Assembly (NCBI RefSeq): GCF_902686445.1 | Contig: NC_062214.1 | Coordinates: 88,764,738 to 88,828,737, forward strand | Reading direction: 5' to 3' | From: Sciurus carolinensis | Lineage: Eukaryota > Chordata > Mammalia > Rodentia > Sciuridae | DNA: 64,000 nucleotides | Part shown: positions 10,087-21,600 of the stretch, piece by piece | How positions within the stretch are numbered: the first letter of the stretch is position 1 | Layout: each line of letters starts with the position of its first letter | Made by a program: the position numbers and the translations under genes | The notes under the pieces: model-generated | What the model was told of the DNA's origin: nothing | Seen by the model: only the letters and a program-made list of their open reading frames with translations | Databases searched by the model: none

Positions 10087-10322
10087 AAATGGTGTGGTGG
10101 CCCATGACTGTAATTCCAGCAACTTGGGAGGCTGAGGCAGGAGGATCACAAGTTTGAGGCCATCCTGGCTTGGGCAACTTAGAGAGACCCTGTCTCAAAA
10201 TAAAAGCACTGGGAATGCAGCTCAGTGGTAAAACAACTCTGGGTTCAATCCACTGTACCAAAAACCAAACTAAACCAAACCAAACAACCCCAAACAAAAC
10301 ACAACAAAGAACAAACAAAAGT
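10087..10322 (+). mobile_element. B1+ID composite SINE with 12-bp target duplication
   Basis: Sense composite (ggtgtggtggcccatgactg to cagctcagtggtaaaacaac) with a CAAAC-rich tail. Direct repeat aattaaaatgct at 10075-10086 and 10323-10334. Confidence 0.9.
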
Positions 10323-10334
10323 AATTAAAATGCT

Positions 10335-11330
10335 TTGCTTTCCCCCTAAAGAAGCAATGCTATGAGTGTATGTTGCAGACTTGGGCCAGTTGTATCCAGT
10401 TTCATCTTCAGTGTGCTGAAACATTTTTCAATTAGTTGCCAACTATTTTCACATAAAATTTTGGGTTTTGGCTCCTCCCAGTCTGCCGCATAGGTCCTGC
10501 ATTCTCCCACGGCAGCAGTTTGCTGGCACTGAAGAGTTGCTGTCCCTTTTGCTCAGCAGTGTCCCTTATTCCCTGTCTGACTCTCCTCATCACACTGTCC
10601 CTCTGGCCTCTGCAGGCACTGGCGTTTGCAAACCCCTAATGAAAAGCAGAAAAATCCCTTTGTCTCTTTATAGTACGGTCCTTTGTGGGTTAAGTGGGCT
10701 GGTGCTGGTTGGCTGGAAAACCTAAAACACTTGCTTCCAGGGAAAAATACATCCTGAGTTCCAAATAGCCAACACGTGAACTTGAAGCCGGCCACCTCTT
10801 CATAAACTGGCAACTCTTCTACAGTCCTGTTTTATAGTCTGCCTAAAACAAGCAATGGAAAATGCGTATCCATGTACGCACTCAGAGATCAGAAATGCAA
10901 TTCAATGGGCTATTGGGGAAGGAAGTTTCAAAATTCTGCCGAAGCTCATCATGCTGCTGGAGCCCGTGTGGTGTGCCTGTCGCTGGCGTGTGTGAACCCA
11001 CGGGGCTGTGGACACGCTTTCACTCCACTAGGGCCGCTGCCTGTCCTCCTGACCCTAGTTGTGCGAATTCATAAGTCAGGAGCTTAAGTCACCCTCAACC
11101 TTATTGGGTTAGAAGCAGGCACCTTGACGGATTTCCTTGCTGGGAGCTGTGCTTGCTGACTTGTGGCGGGTGTTCCCAGTGAAGCTCTTGAATTTTTAAT
11201 TTGAGCTGAGTCCTCAGAGGACGTGGCATTCTTGCTTTGGGTGGCAGGGAATGTTGCTGCAACTAGGGCTGGATCCTTTTTGGAAGTCAGTGAAAAAGGT
11301 CCTTAAAATTTTTCCCTCTTGATAAATAGC
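10335..11330. other. Unannotated unique DNA
   Basis: About 1 kb without recognised repeats or genes. Several frames of 70-86 codons on both strands have no family resemblance. Confidence 0.5.
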
Positions 11331-12160
11331 TATTAAGTGAGCACATACTCTGTCCAGGGCACCAGGCTTGGATACACACATACATTAAGACATGTACAGT
11401 GGCTGCACATCAAAGAGCTTTCAATCGGATTGGGGCAAAGAGACAAAACACTGAGTAGTAGCAGAGTGCTGTGTGAAGCAGACAAGATGTCCCAGGTGGT
11501 GAGCGGTAATTGCCAGGTGCATGGTGGAGACTCCAGGTGTGTCGTCATCAGGGATGAGGAATAGCATTTCAGGTGTGGGGGTGGCAACTGAACTGAGTCA
11601 GTAGAGCAGATGAAGCACCAGCAGGCACGTGGCAAAGGAGAAAGGGAAGGTGGCTTTGGCTGTGACAGAGGATAGGTCAAGTTTAAGGCAGGATTGTGGA
11701 GGGTCCTGAATGTCAGTATCCCCGATTCTGGGGTTTGTTCCATAGGCGGTGGGGAACGCTGGGAAGTTTTTGAGCAGAGAAATGGTGGGATCTAAGTAGT
11801 GAGTTAGCAGATCAATCTGGTGATGATCTCAGGATGACTGGGAGGGATGAAGGAATGAGAGAAGGCGGGGGGCTTCCATAAAGAGAAATGACTGAAGCGT
11901 GGGCAGATCGTGGAGGCTTGAAAGGGTAGGCGGGGAGAAGTCAAGGGCTTGGTGGGACACATAAGGGGACAAGCGGAGAAGGAAGAGCAGCAGCAGCAAT
12001 GTGGAAGAACAACTCTAGGTTTGGAGCCAGAAACCAGATAATGATGGTGCATTAGGGCCCAAAGAGCCAAGTGCAGAGGAAGACACGAAGAACAGATTGA
12101 TCTGAGTCCTGCTTTGATGGGCACCTGAGGGTAAAGGTCCAGCTCTGGCTGCACATTCTC
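11331..12160 (+). repeat. Ancient unclassified interspersed repeat
   Basis: Text such as gcaggattgtggagggtcct, gggaagtttttgagcagaga and aatggtgggatctaagtagt follows a common old mammalian repeat ('...tttgagcaggggagtgacatgatc...'). I cannot name the family with certainty. The 136- and 116-codon frames on the minus strand lie inside it. Confidence 0.45.
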
Positions 12161-12187
12161 ACCTGCTAGTTGGTGGCATATGGCTTT

Positions 12188-12385
12188 TCTTATGGTACCA
12201 GGGATTGAACCCAGGGGTGCTCAACCACTGAACCTCTCAGAAATTCCCCTATCCCTGCTTTTTAAAAACTCCATTTAGAGACAGGGTCTCACTAAGTTGC
12301 TTAGGGCCTCGCTTTGAACTCGTGATCCTCCTGCCTCAGCCTCCTGAGTCACTGGGATTACAGGCGTGCACCACGGTGCCCAGCT
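12188..12385 (-). mobile_element. B1+ID composite SINE, antisense
   Basis: tggtaccagggattgaaccc, ggtgctcaaccactgaacct (ID), then agacagggtctcactaagtt and ggattacaggcgtgcaccac (B1). Well preserved. Confidence 0.9.
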
Positions 12386-12389
12386 GGTG

Positions 12390-12765
12390 GTTTGTGTTCA
12401 CCTCTTCACCCACACCCTAAGGTCTCCACACCAGCCCCTGATGGGAACCACTGAGGATGCTGAAACTTGTGTGGTGGGCCTCTAAGCCCCTGTGCCTCTT
12501 CCAGCTGGTGGTCACTAGTCTCAAGTCCAGCAGACCACCCACCATGCATCCTACCTGGTTGAGCAAGTGTTTTGCACCCAGGTGATTCAAAAGACATGCG
12601 GAGGTTCATAGCAGACCCAGACCTTGGTTCAACCAACTCTCCAGGCTTTGCTTTCTGCATTCCCACTCCCCACTGCCGGAACATCCTTCCTCACGCTTTA
12701 CATGGCTCCCACAGACCTTGACCTCCACAGTGGGGTTCCTGAGTGCTGCCCTTCTTCATCTGTGC
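12390..12765. other. Unannotated unique DNA
   Basis: Nothing recognisable. A 92-codon minus-strand frame (12406-12684) has no support. Confidence 0.5.
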
Positions 12766-12769
12766 TTGC

Positions 12770-12960
12770 TTAAAGCGTAGCAGCTCACATGTAAACGGAG
12801 TGATTATCTCTTTTAAAGGAGTACCGCACTGGCATTATTAGGCTTCTGCGGAATACTCGTTAATTACTGCAATGCCTTCACCTGAATGAAGGGAAGGAAA
12901 GGAATTGGCGACCTGAGGGTCTGGGATTGTTGTTAATGCAAAGATAAAAACCACCACGTG
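12770..12960. other. Candidate conserved non-coding element
   Basis: Repeat-free and compositionally balanced, with ctcgttaattactgcaatg and ggagtgattatctcttttaa, giving homeodomain-type TAAT/ATTA and GATA-type (TTATCT) cores. Evidence is texture only. Confidence 0.3.
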
Positions 12961-13189
12961 AAGCTTGTGCTGAGGTATGGTCTAACGTGGTACAGAGGGA
13001 ACCGTCCTTACTCCTTTTATTCTTTTTATTCTTTTGTCCTCTTCAATTTACCCCTGTCCAGCATCAAGTCCCTTTTCTCTGCCCTTTGTTCGCCCTCCAC
13101 TTCAATCCACCTCTCCTTCTTCTGCCCCACCACCAATCTGCATTGATATTCATTCCAAAAGAATTAGCCAGTCCATTTTGTGGTAGCTA

Positions 13190-13600
13190 GCCGAGACTGG
13201 TGACCGGTGCAACTGTTGGAATATATAAACATGACTCTTTTTCAGGTAGCATCTAAGATGCCAGTCTTAGCAGCCTCATTTAAAAAACTATTTATATTCA
13301 CAAAAGTCTATAATAGCATTTTTATTGTGTACGCCTGTGATTTGGGTGCATTTTCCCCTCATGCCAGTTTCTTATTATCGTTCAACACCGACTACAGCCT
13401 TAAATGATAATGAGAACAGAAGCAGCCTTTTTAGAAAACGATGACTGCTTTCCGTGTCCTTCACTATATGTGCTCCCCTGCCTGAAGCGGGAGGGTGAGG
13501 GTTTGAACAGCCGCTCTTGACTGGCTCAGAACCCAAGTTCATATCCTTGCAGCATTGATTCAGTCTCTTATTCTTCAGCAACGAATAAATTGAATACCAG
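13190..13600. other. Candidate conserved non-coding element
   Basis: Unique AT-rich block with several frame stops and no repeat similarity. Includes gcctcatttaaaaaactatt and cttaaatgataatgagaaca. It could be an enhancer-type element; conservation is untested. Confidence 0.3.
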
Positions 13601-14125
13601 GCTATTTAGTGTGTGGGTGTCTTTCAGACAAGACCTTAAAACCCAAGGGTTTCTTGTGGTCGCTGGGGAATGTTGGAGTTCTTGTCCTGCTGTCCTTGCC
13701 CTGGGTTCCAGAGCCTGGCCTGGCCCCAGATGTCACACACTCAATTTTGAAGAGAGATGTTTATTGGAGTCTTTCTTCCCTCAGCTCCTGCCGTTTCTTT
13801 GCTTCCATGATGTGACCTGCTGCTTTCACCCCTCAGTTTTCCAATGCATTAAAAAATCAACAAAACAGTTTTTCTCAAAGTGCTGCAAATCCAAGCTTGT
13901 TATCTGTATTCCATTATTATGAATAACTTACCAACTCTGGGGCATGCGTATGATTGACTTGCAATTAGGGGCTGTGTTTTACAGCAGCTCTGAGTGGTAT
14001 TCCCCCCGGCTGTTCCTTAAGGCAAGCACGGCACCCCTGGGTCACATGAGAAAGGGTGAATTTTTATGGACTCCACCCTGTTGTTGGTTCTCTCCACCCC
14101 TCCACAAGCCTGGATATTGGATCTG
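13601..14125. other. Unannotated unique DNA
   Basis: No gene or repeat recognised. The 110-codon frame at 13590-13922 has no identifiable domain. Confidence 0.45.
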
Positions 14126-14129
14126 TAAT

Positions 14130-14390
14130 TACTGATGCAATAATAATACCTTCCATTGCCATTTTATGCCTTTTCAAAAATGCTTTCCATCTTGTGATTG
14201 ACTTTCACAAAACTGCCTTTGCCATAAGCAGTGCAGCTATTATGGCCCACCTAATTATATAGATAAGGAAACAGACGTGAGGTTAAATGACTTGCCCAAG
14301 TGCTTTCAACAAGTTTAAAGAGGGGCCTGGGATTGGAACCTGATTTCATGGTTGCAAGGTGGGTGGCTGTCCCACAGCCTCTGCATGGGT
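14130..14390 (+). repeat. MIR SINE
   Basis: Sense MIR: ataatacc, then agataaggaaacagacgtga, ggttaaatgacttgcccaag and gggcctgggattggaacctg. This is the MIR core and 3' section in order. Confidence 0.8.
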
Positions 14391-14568
14391 AACAAACTTC
14401 AGAAAAGGGTGTTTACACACAAGATTACATTTGCTCCTGTGATGACCTTACAAGTTTAGGTGAGCAGGTAGAGTCCTCATCTTTCAGGTTGGAAATAGAA
14501 AGAAGACCAGAAAGGCAATGTGGGACAAACAAAAGAGGAATGATTTGATAGTGTCTCCAAGTCTGGTT

Positions 14569-14773
14569 TGTTTGTTTATTTGTTTGTTTTTGGTACTGAG
14601 GATTGATCCCAAGGGTGCTTAACCACTGAGCAACATCCCAGCTCTTTTAATCTTGAGACAGGGTCTCAGCTAAGTTGTTTAGGACCTCATTAAGTTGCTG
14701 AGGCTGGCTTTGAACATGTGATCCTCCTGCCTCAGCCTCCCCAGCTGCTGGGATTCCCAACATGCACCACCAT
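14569..14773 (-). mobile_element. B1+ID composite SINE, antisense
   Basis: (TTTG)n tail, tggtactgaggattgatccc, then gagacagggtctcagctaag and gattcccaacatgcaccacc. Direct repeats gtctggtt at 14561-14568 and 14774-14781. Confidence 0.9.
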
Positions 14774-14782
14774 GTCTGGTTG

Positions 14783-14968
14783 CTTTTTTTTTTTGTACTA
14801 GGGATTGAACCCTGGGGCTTGCACATGATCCTCCTGAGTCACATCCCAGCCCTTTTTAAATTATAATTTGAGACAGGATCTCGCTAAATTGCCGAAGCTG
14901 ACTTTGAACTTGGGATCGTCCTGCCTCCGCCTCCCAGGTTGCTGGGATTGCAGGAGTGCTCCCCCACT
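14783..14968 (-). mobile_element. Second B1+ID composite SINE, antisense, back to back
   Basis: Starts with a T-run immediately after the previous SINE's right duplication: gtactagggattgaaccctg, a partly deleted ID, then gagacaggatctcgctaaat. Two antisense SINEs therefore sit in tandem. Confidence 0.85.
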
Positions 14969-15209
14969 CCTGGGAAGTTTGTGGTTCTTGCTGACACTTT
15001 GTTGCCTGATTAATGACACCACCACTCACTGACCTCGGCCAAAAACTTAGACTCATCCTTTACTACTCTGCCCTCTTATTCCATATCTGAGTCATCAGCA
15101 AATCTTACTGATCTGCTTTCCAAGTTGACCATTTCTTCAGCTATTGTGGTCTGAGCCTTCGTTGTTTCTTATCTGGATCTCTGCAGTGGTCTCCTACATG
15201 GCTAGTCTC

Positions 15210-15660
15210 CAAAGAAGGTCCCCAGTGAGCCAGTCCTCTCTGGAGTCATGCCTTTATGTATTTTTACATCAAATCTCAGCTGAACTGTGACTCTTATTTT
15301 AGCCAGTAGAATGTGGCAGATGTGAAGCTGACCTGTGTATGGAGAAGGCTTTTGTACCTCTGGAAGCCCTGAGCCACTTGTATGAAATCCTGCTACTCTG
15401 CTAGAGAAGCCAAGTGAAGAGGGAGAGGCCAGGAGACTGCATGCCATTGTCCCAACTGAGAGTCCCACACAGGTGCCAGACATGTGCATAGGCATTATGT
15501 ACCAGTTGTACCCTCTTATGACTGTAGCCTAAGGTGGCATCCCATGAACCTTCCAGTTGAGCCCAGTCAACCCACAGACTTATGAGAGACAATAAAATGA
15601 TGGTTGTTTTAAGCCACAGTTTGGGGTTGGTTTCATGTGTAGCAATAGATAAACATCTAA
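15210..15660 (+). repeat. MLT1 LTR (ERVL-MaLR), sense
   Basis: Contains agccagtagaatgtggcaga, ctgctactctgctagagaag, gagagacaataaaatgatgg and gttgttttaagccacagttt, then agcaatagataa. This is the R/U5 end of MLT1-type LTRs with the AATAAA signal. Solo and diverged; no internal genes. Confidence 0.8.
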
Positions 15661-15716
15661 GGGCTCTCCCTGCTTCCTTTCTTACTTATTGCCAGTCTAT
15701 TTCTCAGACACAGAAG

Positions 15717-15918
15717 TTTTTTTGTTTTTTGTTTTTGTATGGGGATTAGACCCAGGGTGCTCTATTACTGAGCCACATCCCTGGTCCTTTTATTATTATT
15801 ATTATTTTTTTTTGAGACAGGGCCTCATTAAATTGCTGAAGCTGGCCTCAAACTTGTGGTCCTCCTACCCCAGCCTCCTGAGTCACTGGGATTACAGGTG
15901 TGTATCACCAAGCCCCTG
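15717..15918 (-). mobile_element. B1+ID composite SINE, antisense
   Basis: T-rich tail, ggattagacccagggtgctc, (TTA)n linker, gagacagggcctcattaaat, and gggattacaggtgtgtatca. Confidence 0.9.
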
Positions 15919-15919
15919 A

Positions 15920-16635
15920 CCACATTTTAAAATTATAGTAAAATATGCATAAAATCCATCATCTTTAAAACAATTTTGTTTGTTTTTAATTGTAGAAGGA
16001 CACAATACCTTTATTTAATTTATTTATGTGGTGCCAAGGATTGAACCCAATGCCTCACGCATGCAAAGCAAGCGCTCTACCACTGAGATACCTCTCCAGC
16101 CCCAAATCCATCATCTTTACCATTTTTAAGTGTACAGTTCAATAGCATTGAGAGTATTCACACTGTTGTGAAACAGATCTCCAGAACTCTTTATCTTGCA
16201 AATCGGGAACTCTGTACCCATTAAGCCTCAGCTCCCCATTCTCTCTCCTTAGGTCCCGGCAACCACCATCTACTTTCCGTTTCTATGAATTTGACTCTTC
16301 TAGATATCTCATATAGGTGAAATCGTCCATATTTGTCCTTTTGTGACTGATTTATTTATTTAGCTTAATGTCCTCAAAGTCCGTCCCTGTTTCGGCATAT
16401 CAGCATATCCTCCTTTCTAAGGCTGAGTGATGGTTCCTTGTGTGGACACGGTGAGTTGCATTATCTACTCCTCTGCTGATGACACTTGGGTTGTTCTCAC
16501 CCTCTGGCTGTTATGTTGTGAGCATGGGTGTCCAACTCTCTCTTCAAACTCAGCGTTTGGTTATTTGGGGTATATACCCTGAAGTGGTATCACTGGATTA
16601 TATGGTGGTTCTGTTTTCATTTTTTTGAGAAACTG
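15920..16635 (-). mobile_element. L1M-like LINE segment, antisense, interrupted by ID
   Basis: Reverse L1 text: aagtgtacagttcaatagca, tctccagaactctttatctt, ctatgaatttgactcttcta, ggttgttctcaccctctggc, ggggtatataccctgaagtg. No intact frame. An ID at 15968-16103 interrupts it. Confidence 0.8.
15968..16103 (-). mobile_element. ID SINE with perfect 16-bp target duplication
   Basis: Antisense ID of the young sciurid form (gtagaaggacacaataccttt, gtggtgccaaggattgaacc, accactgagatacctctcca). The L1 sequence aaatccatcatcttta is duplicated perfectly at 15952-15967 and 16104-16119, which dates it as relatively recent. Confidence 0.95.
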
Positions 16636-16907
16636 CTATACAAAGAAGATATTAAAATGTAAATTTTGCTACTCCCTTGTTCAAAATTCTCCACTGACTT
16701 CTTGTTCTTCTTAGGATAATTCTAAGAATCCCTACTGTGTCCTCCAAAGCCTGATACAGCCAGACCCATGGTCACTTCCTTGGTTTCATTTCCTGTTGTT
16801 CTTCCTCTATTTAGCTAGTTTTAGTATCTTGCTCTTCCCTGTTACCCCAAGCATGAACTTGTCTCAGAGATTTTTCATTTGCCATTCACTCTGGCAAAAT
16901 GCTCTTC

Positions 16908-17000
16908 CTTATTTATTTTTTTTCCCCAATGCTAGACATCATACCCAAGGCCTCATACATGTTAGACAAGCACTCCATCACTGAGCTACACCCCAGCCAT
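16908..17000 (-). mobile_element. ID SINE, antisense, nested in L2
   Basis: ccccaatgctagacatcata, cccaaggcctcatacatgtt, cactgagctacaccccagcc form an antisense ID inside the L2. Confidence 0.8.
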
Positions 17001-17199
17001 CTTCTTTGGTTATTATCATGGCTCATGGCTCTGCTCAAACACCCGCTCCTTCAGACAGACCTTCCCTGATCACTCCTATCATCTGCATGCCTTTATTTTT
17101 GATTCATTGTTGTGTCCCTGCCTTATTAGTGGGAGTTTTTATCATCAGCACATAGTCATGTGGGACTAACTATGGTAGAATTGTTGCTGCTCTAACCAC

Positions 17200-17400
17200 T
17201 TTACATATGTGAACCTGACTAATCATAACAGTAATTCTGTGGATTAGGTATTACTATGACTATCCCCATTTTACAGATGAGAAAACTGAGACATCAAATG
17301 TTAAATAACTTCCGTAGGGTTCTATATCTAGAAATTGGCAAAGGTAGTATTTAAACGGAGGCAGTTAAAGTCCAGAATCCAGCACATTATACTCTTCTCA
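17200..17400 (+). repeat. MIR SINE
   Basis: taaccactttacatatgtga, tccccattttacagatgaga and aaactgagacatcaaatgtt match the sense MIR core well. Confidence 0.85.
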
Positions 17401-17570
17401 TTACAAATGTGTATCATATGTGTTTGTTTGTTATCTCCCCCATCGGGTGTATGATCCATAAAAGCAGGGACTTTGTTTTGTTCACTGCTCCCCAGGGCTT
17501 ATAGTAATGTCTGGCATATATTAAGTTTTCAATAAAAACATGTTGGATGAATGAGTAGATTCTTTGTACA

Positions 17571-18190
17571 TTGAAAAAAAAGGAAAGATTCACATTTTCT
17601 TTCTTGCTCGTTTTCCGCCTGTGAACTTAATTGTGTCTGAAAAGAACAGCTAGTCAAGTAGAGTAGTTACACCTAGTAGGTGCTCAAGAATTATTTATTC
17701 TGTAAATCATTTGGGAGCTCCTTGAGGACAGAGATTCCTGTCTGTTTTCCTTTTGTCCCTGCCTCCCCCTCCCTGCGCCCATTGCTGACTCTCAAACTTC
17801 TGTCATTACTGAGGAAGAGAAGAAGAGTGTATTTATCCAGTAAAATTTTCTGCACTTCACTGTGGCAGCAAGTAGATGCACTTATTTTTGCAGAAGTCAC
17901 TATGAGAAAAACAAGCCTGCAGATTCCAGGCCGAGGGTCAGGTAGAAGAGAAGCCATTTGCAAAATTTTTCAGATCTTTTTCAATTCTGCCCGTCAACAG
18001 ACCATTTTACATAGGATTCAGAGTCAGCTTTGCACATGTTCTAGAACATACCCACCGTTTCCCTCATCATTTTTCTCTTACAGTGAGATTCTCTAATGCA
18101 AAATGCAATCCCCCTCTCAGCTTTCGAAAGAGCCAGGGCTTCCGAGGTCCCACGGTGCCTTGCATGGAGAAATTGCTCCGGAAACAAAGG
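17571..18190. other. Unannotated DNA with L2/MIR-like scrap at 17660-17770
   Basis: gtaggtgctcaagaattatt and gagctccttgaggacagaga look like an L2/MIR tail. The 138-codon frame at 17680-18096 reads across it and has no recognisable domain, so it is not called as a gene. Confidence 0.45.
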
Positions 18191-18840
18191 CTGAATGACT
18201 TAGTTATTTAATTAATAGATCTCTTTAGAAGTAGCTCTGAGAAACTCAGTTGCATGATTGGTTAGCTATCCTTTCAAGATCCAGCTGTGGTTCCAACATA
18301 TTCTTTTTTTCTCTCTAGTTTCAAATGTACTTTGGAGAGTCCTTCCAGATACTTTTTCCATCAAATTGTCATCGAAATGCAGGTCAGATGTAAAGAAGAC
18401 CAGTGTCTATTGAAGAGTGGCATCAATGCATTAAAAGGTACCCTGGTGGCCTTAAAGACTTAATGCAGCTTTTTAAAATGCCTAATTTATACACTGGGCT
18501 ACTCCCACTCACCCTGGCACACTGGATCACATTATACAGAAAAGTAGATGGAACACACATATAATAGGCGATGGCTAGGCTTCGTTATGACCTTATTTTC
18601 ACTGATAAAGACAAATCTCATAATTCACTGGTAGCAATGTCAGTCTTTTATCTTCCCCTGGACTCATGAGGATACAAGTCACATCCGCTGAGCCTGCTCC
18701 ATGCGTGACAAGGAAACTCAGGCAGCCAATCATCTCAAAGGTGATTCATTCATTTGCATCCAGAAATTCTGTTGGTTAAAAAGCAATAAAACTGTTTGGA
18801 CTTTTTTTTTTTCCCCTTAACTCTATAAAAAGTGGCTTAC
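18191..18840. other. Candidate conserved non-coding block
   Basis: About 650 bp free of recognised repeats, with TAAT-rich motifs (cttagttatttaattaatag), a possible LEF/TCF-like cctttcaagat and ATTTGCAT near 18752. It resembles a developmental enhancer in texture; conservation is untested. Confidence 0.3.
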
Positions 18841-19041
18841 TCTGGTGAAACTCACAGAGCTGCTGTAAAAAATAACATTTGGCAGTGGGAAGTGGGACTT
18901 TTGCTGGAGGAACTGATGTGTATATATAATATTTATACATTTCTTAGATGGCCATGGACACTTGTCAATGCTTTCGTGTTCCAAAGTCGTGTTTGGATAG
19001 AATTTACTATGGCACAGATCTGGGTTTTTCAAATGTATGAG

Positions 19042-19265
19042 TCAGGCATGTGGTACAAACCTGTTATCCTGGGTACTTGGGAGGCTTGAAGCAGGAGGAT
19101 CCCAAGTTTGAGACCAGCCTTGGCAACTTAGAGACACTGTCTCAAAATAAAAAAAAATAAAAAGACTTAAGGATGTAGCTCAATGGTAGAGCACTTGCCT
19201 AGCATGTGTGAGATCCTGGTTTGATCTTCACGATTGCGGAAAATAAATACACAAATTAATAAAAG
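19042..19265 (+). mobile_element. B1+ID composite SINE, sense
   Basis: gtcaggcatgtggtacaaac, ggtacttgggaggcttgaag (B1), then tagctcaatggtagagcact and gcctagcatgtgtgagatcc (ID) with an ATAA tail. Confidence 0.85.
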
Positions 19266-20110
19266 TGAAGTATATGAGAGGATTTGCAAAGTGTGAGATT
19301 CCAGAATGAAACGATAAGACACACAGAGGGCCTGGAGCGGTAGAGGGATGACATTAGGTGAAGTCTTTAACTTGACTCCCACCAGTCATGGAAAACCATT
19401 CTCATGCCCACTTCCTGCTCTAGGGACTCCTCAGGGTTCTGGCTGCCCTCATCTGTTTCTGACCTTTGCCCTGTTCTTTGAACCCTGACTTTGGCCACAG
19501 AGGCCAATTGAGGGCCAAGCAACCCAGGAGGACCTTCTACACAGAGCAGATTTCAGAAGATCTGAAATCGCTCAAGAAAAATGAAGAAATGGAGTGAGCT
19601 GTGGGGGCAGGGTGGCGGGTGGCCTGTGCTGCTGAAGGCTGGCGCTACCTGCTGAGCTATAAATCAGGTTGGGAGCCTAGATATTTATTTTCAAAGCAGG
19701 AGCTGCATCATCCTTTATGCTCAGTGCTGTGCTAAGTACGCTGTTGGTGCTGGATAAGTGTTAATGACAGCAGCTTTACCGCAATGACAGTAATCGTGTG
19801 GTGGCTCCACCTCTTATACGCCAGGGGAGTCCAAGCGGTTTAACCCTTTCTTGTGATTGACGTTGATGTGCTCAGGGGTTGGGTTCCTTGTCAAGCCGAC
19901 TGACCTTTGGCATTTTTCCTGTTCTCCCATCTGATGATAAGGCTGAGAGGGGGTACGCAAGGGGTCCTAAGAACAGGACTTCCTGTAACTCCATTTTCAG
20001 AACAGTCACTCTGAGGATGACAAATGTTCCCCGGGTGTCTTGGCTGCCAGTCAGACCCCTCTGTCCACACCAGACCTTTTGAAGAAGCAATAACAATACA
20101 TTTTCATTTT
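19266..20110. other. Unannotated unique DNA
   Basis: No gene. 19690-19850 (tttatgctcagtgctgtgct) may be a decayed MIR/L2 scrap. Confidence 0.45.
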
Positions 20111-20113
20111 AAT

Positions 20114-20116
<3 letters not shown>

Positions 20117-20150
<34 letters not shown>
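20117..20150. repeat. (TC)17 microsatellite
   Basis: 34 bp of uninterrupted TC, a polypyrimidine tract on the plus strand. Confidence 0.97.
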
Positions 20151-20152
<2 letters not shown>

Positions 20153-20221
20153 GGGTTGTGGCTTTTAAATAAACTATATCAGAGTTTCTTCTTTCTCATA
20201 ATTAAGGGCGACAGTCCTTTT

Positions 20222-20362
20222 TTATATTTTATTTAGAGACAGGGTCTTGCTGAGTTGCTGAGGGCCTCACTAAGTTGCTGACACTGGCTTTGAACTCACG
20301 ATCCTCCTGCCTCAGCTTCCCTGGCTGCTGGGATTACAGGTGTGGCCACCACACCCAGCTTG
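20222..20362 (-). mobile_element. B1 portion of a composite SINE, antisense
   Basis: tttagagacagggtcttgct, cactaagttgctgacactgg, gggattacaggtgtggccac. The ID part is missing. Confidence 0.8.
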
Positions 20363-20369
20363 TTATGAT

Positions 20370-21190
20370 TTTAATCACACTGATTTTGGCTTAAAATGAA
20401 ACCATTTGCATACTGAGGAGATATGTATTTTCCGGTCAGTGAGAGCTCTTCTCACTCCCACACCTTGGAAAAGACATAGCTGTGAGGTGGCCCAGCTCTA
20501 GGCACTAAACCTAAGCTCATCTTACACTGGACTAAGGACACGGCGCTCCAGGGCAGACTCCAGCTCCTACGGGAGACAGCTCTAGATCTTCAGGAGGACT
20601 GCTGTTTTGCCACAAGGAGCAGTCATCATGGGGAAATCAGAGCTGGGGTGTCAGTCCCAGGAAACGTTCCAGGAGAACACGGTGGTGGCTGTCTCTAAAA
20701 GTGAAGATCTAGTTGCACTCCCCCGCCCACCGTGGCACCTGCCTGGGTCTACTGAGAAGTCCAGCCACCTGCCGTTCCCCTTCTCTTTCTTCTTCCTTCT
20801 GGATTCTGGCCAGACATGACCTTCTTGGGTTTCTGCCCCTTTCTGCTTCCTAGAGTCCACGTGATCCAGATGCAAAAGAATGGGAGCCTCGGAAGCCAAG
20901 ACAGAGATTGGCATTTCAGCTGGCCGTTCACTGGGTCTTGGGCAAACCCAAGGTCTGAGGTCCTTTCCATGAAGAAGGATCATGATGTCTCCTTGGCAGA
21001 GTGGCTTGGCAAGATGCATAGGGTAAAGATGCCAAGTGCAGAATGCTTCTGCACACAGTGGGTGCTTTGTTAATGTTTGTTGCCTCCTTTCCTCTGTAGG
21101 ATAGGTATGGGCGTGTACCTGGCAGGGAGGGCAGATATTTGAAGGGCTAAATTATAAAGACAGTAATTCCTGACGACACTCGCGCCACAC
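20370..21190. other. Unannotated unique DNA
   Basis: No recognised gene; overlapping frames of 70-122 codons on both strands are typical of GC-moderate chance. 21050-21085 looks like an L2/MIR tail (gtgggtgctttgttaatgtt). Confidence 0.45.
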
Positions 21191-21600
21191 AATGCCTACC
21201 TACCCTTGCTACTTGTCCCCACCCATCCTTTTCTCATGATGCTTTCCCATTGCCTCCTACTTTATAAGGTTTACCCTGATTATCCCAGCCTGCGTCGAGT
21301 CTTCCCAGTCCTCTTACACTTATTGCCTCCACCACTCAACTTAACGTTTCACCATGAACCATCTGGGTTTATATATTACGATCTTCCCTCTTGAATAAAG
21401 TACACTCCTTAGGAAAGGACTGCGTATGAGTCTTTGCGTCATTTGGCATGGCTCCAGGCATGCAGTAATGCTCAATAATTGATTCTGAAGAGCAGAGCCA
21501 TCGCAGTCCTACCTGAGGGCAGAGGTATTTTATGTTTTTGTGTCTCCACAGCAGTTCACCCTGTGCTGGACATCCAGGCACTCATAGATACTCAAACATT
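21190..21600 (+). mobile_element. L2 LINE 3' fragment
   Basis: ttataaggtttaccctgatt, cctcttacacttattgcctc, aggaaaggactgcgtatgag and aggcatgcagtaatgctcaa follow the 3' end of L2, with a second similar tail to about 21600. Confidence 0.6.

Larger units (their letters stand above)
16640..17570 (+). mobile_element. L2 LINE 3' region, interrupted by ID and MIR
   Basis: L2 pieces are cttgttcaaaattctccact, ctccttcagacagaccttcc and, at the 3' end, agcagggactttgttttgtt followed by aataaaaacatgttggatga. An ID (about 16908-17000) and a MIR (about 17200-17400) lie within. Nothing coding survives. Confidence 0.75.

Noticed and set aside
17680..18096. 138-codon frame as a small gene
   Set aside because: Overlaps an L2/MIR tail, no recognisable motif, no conserved start context.
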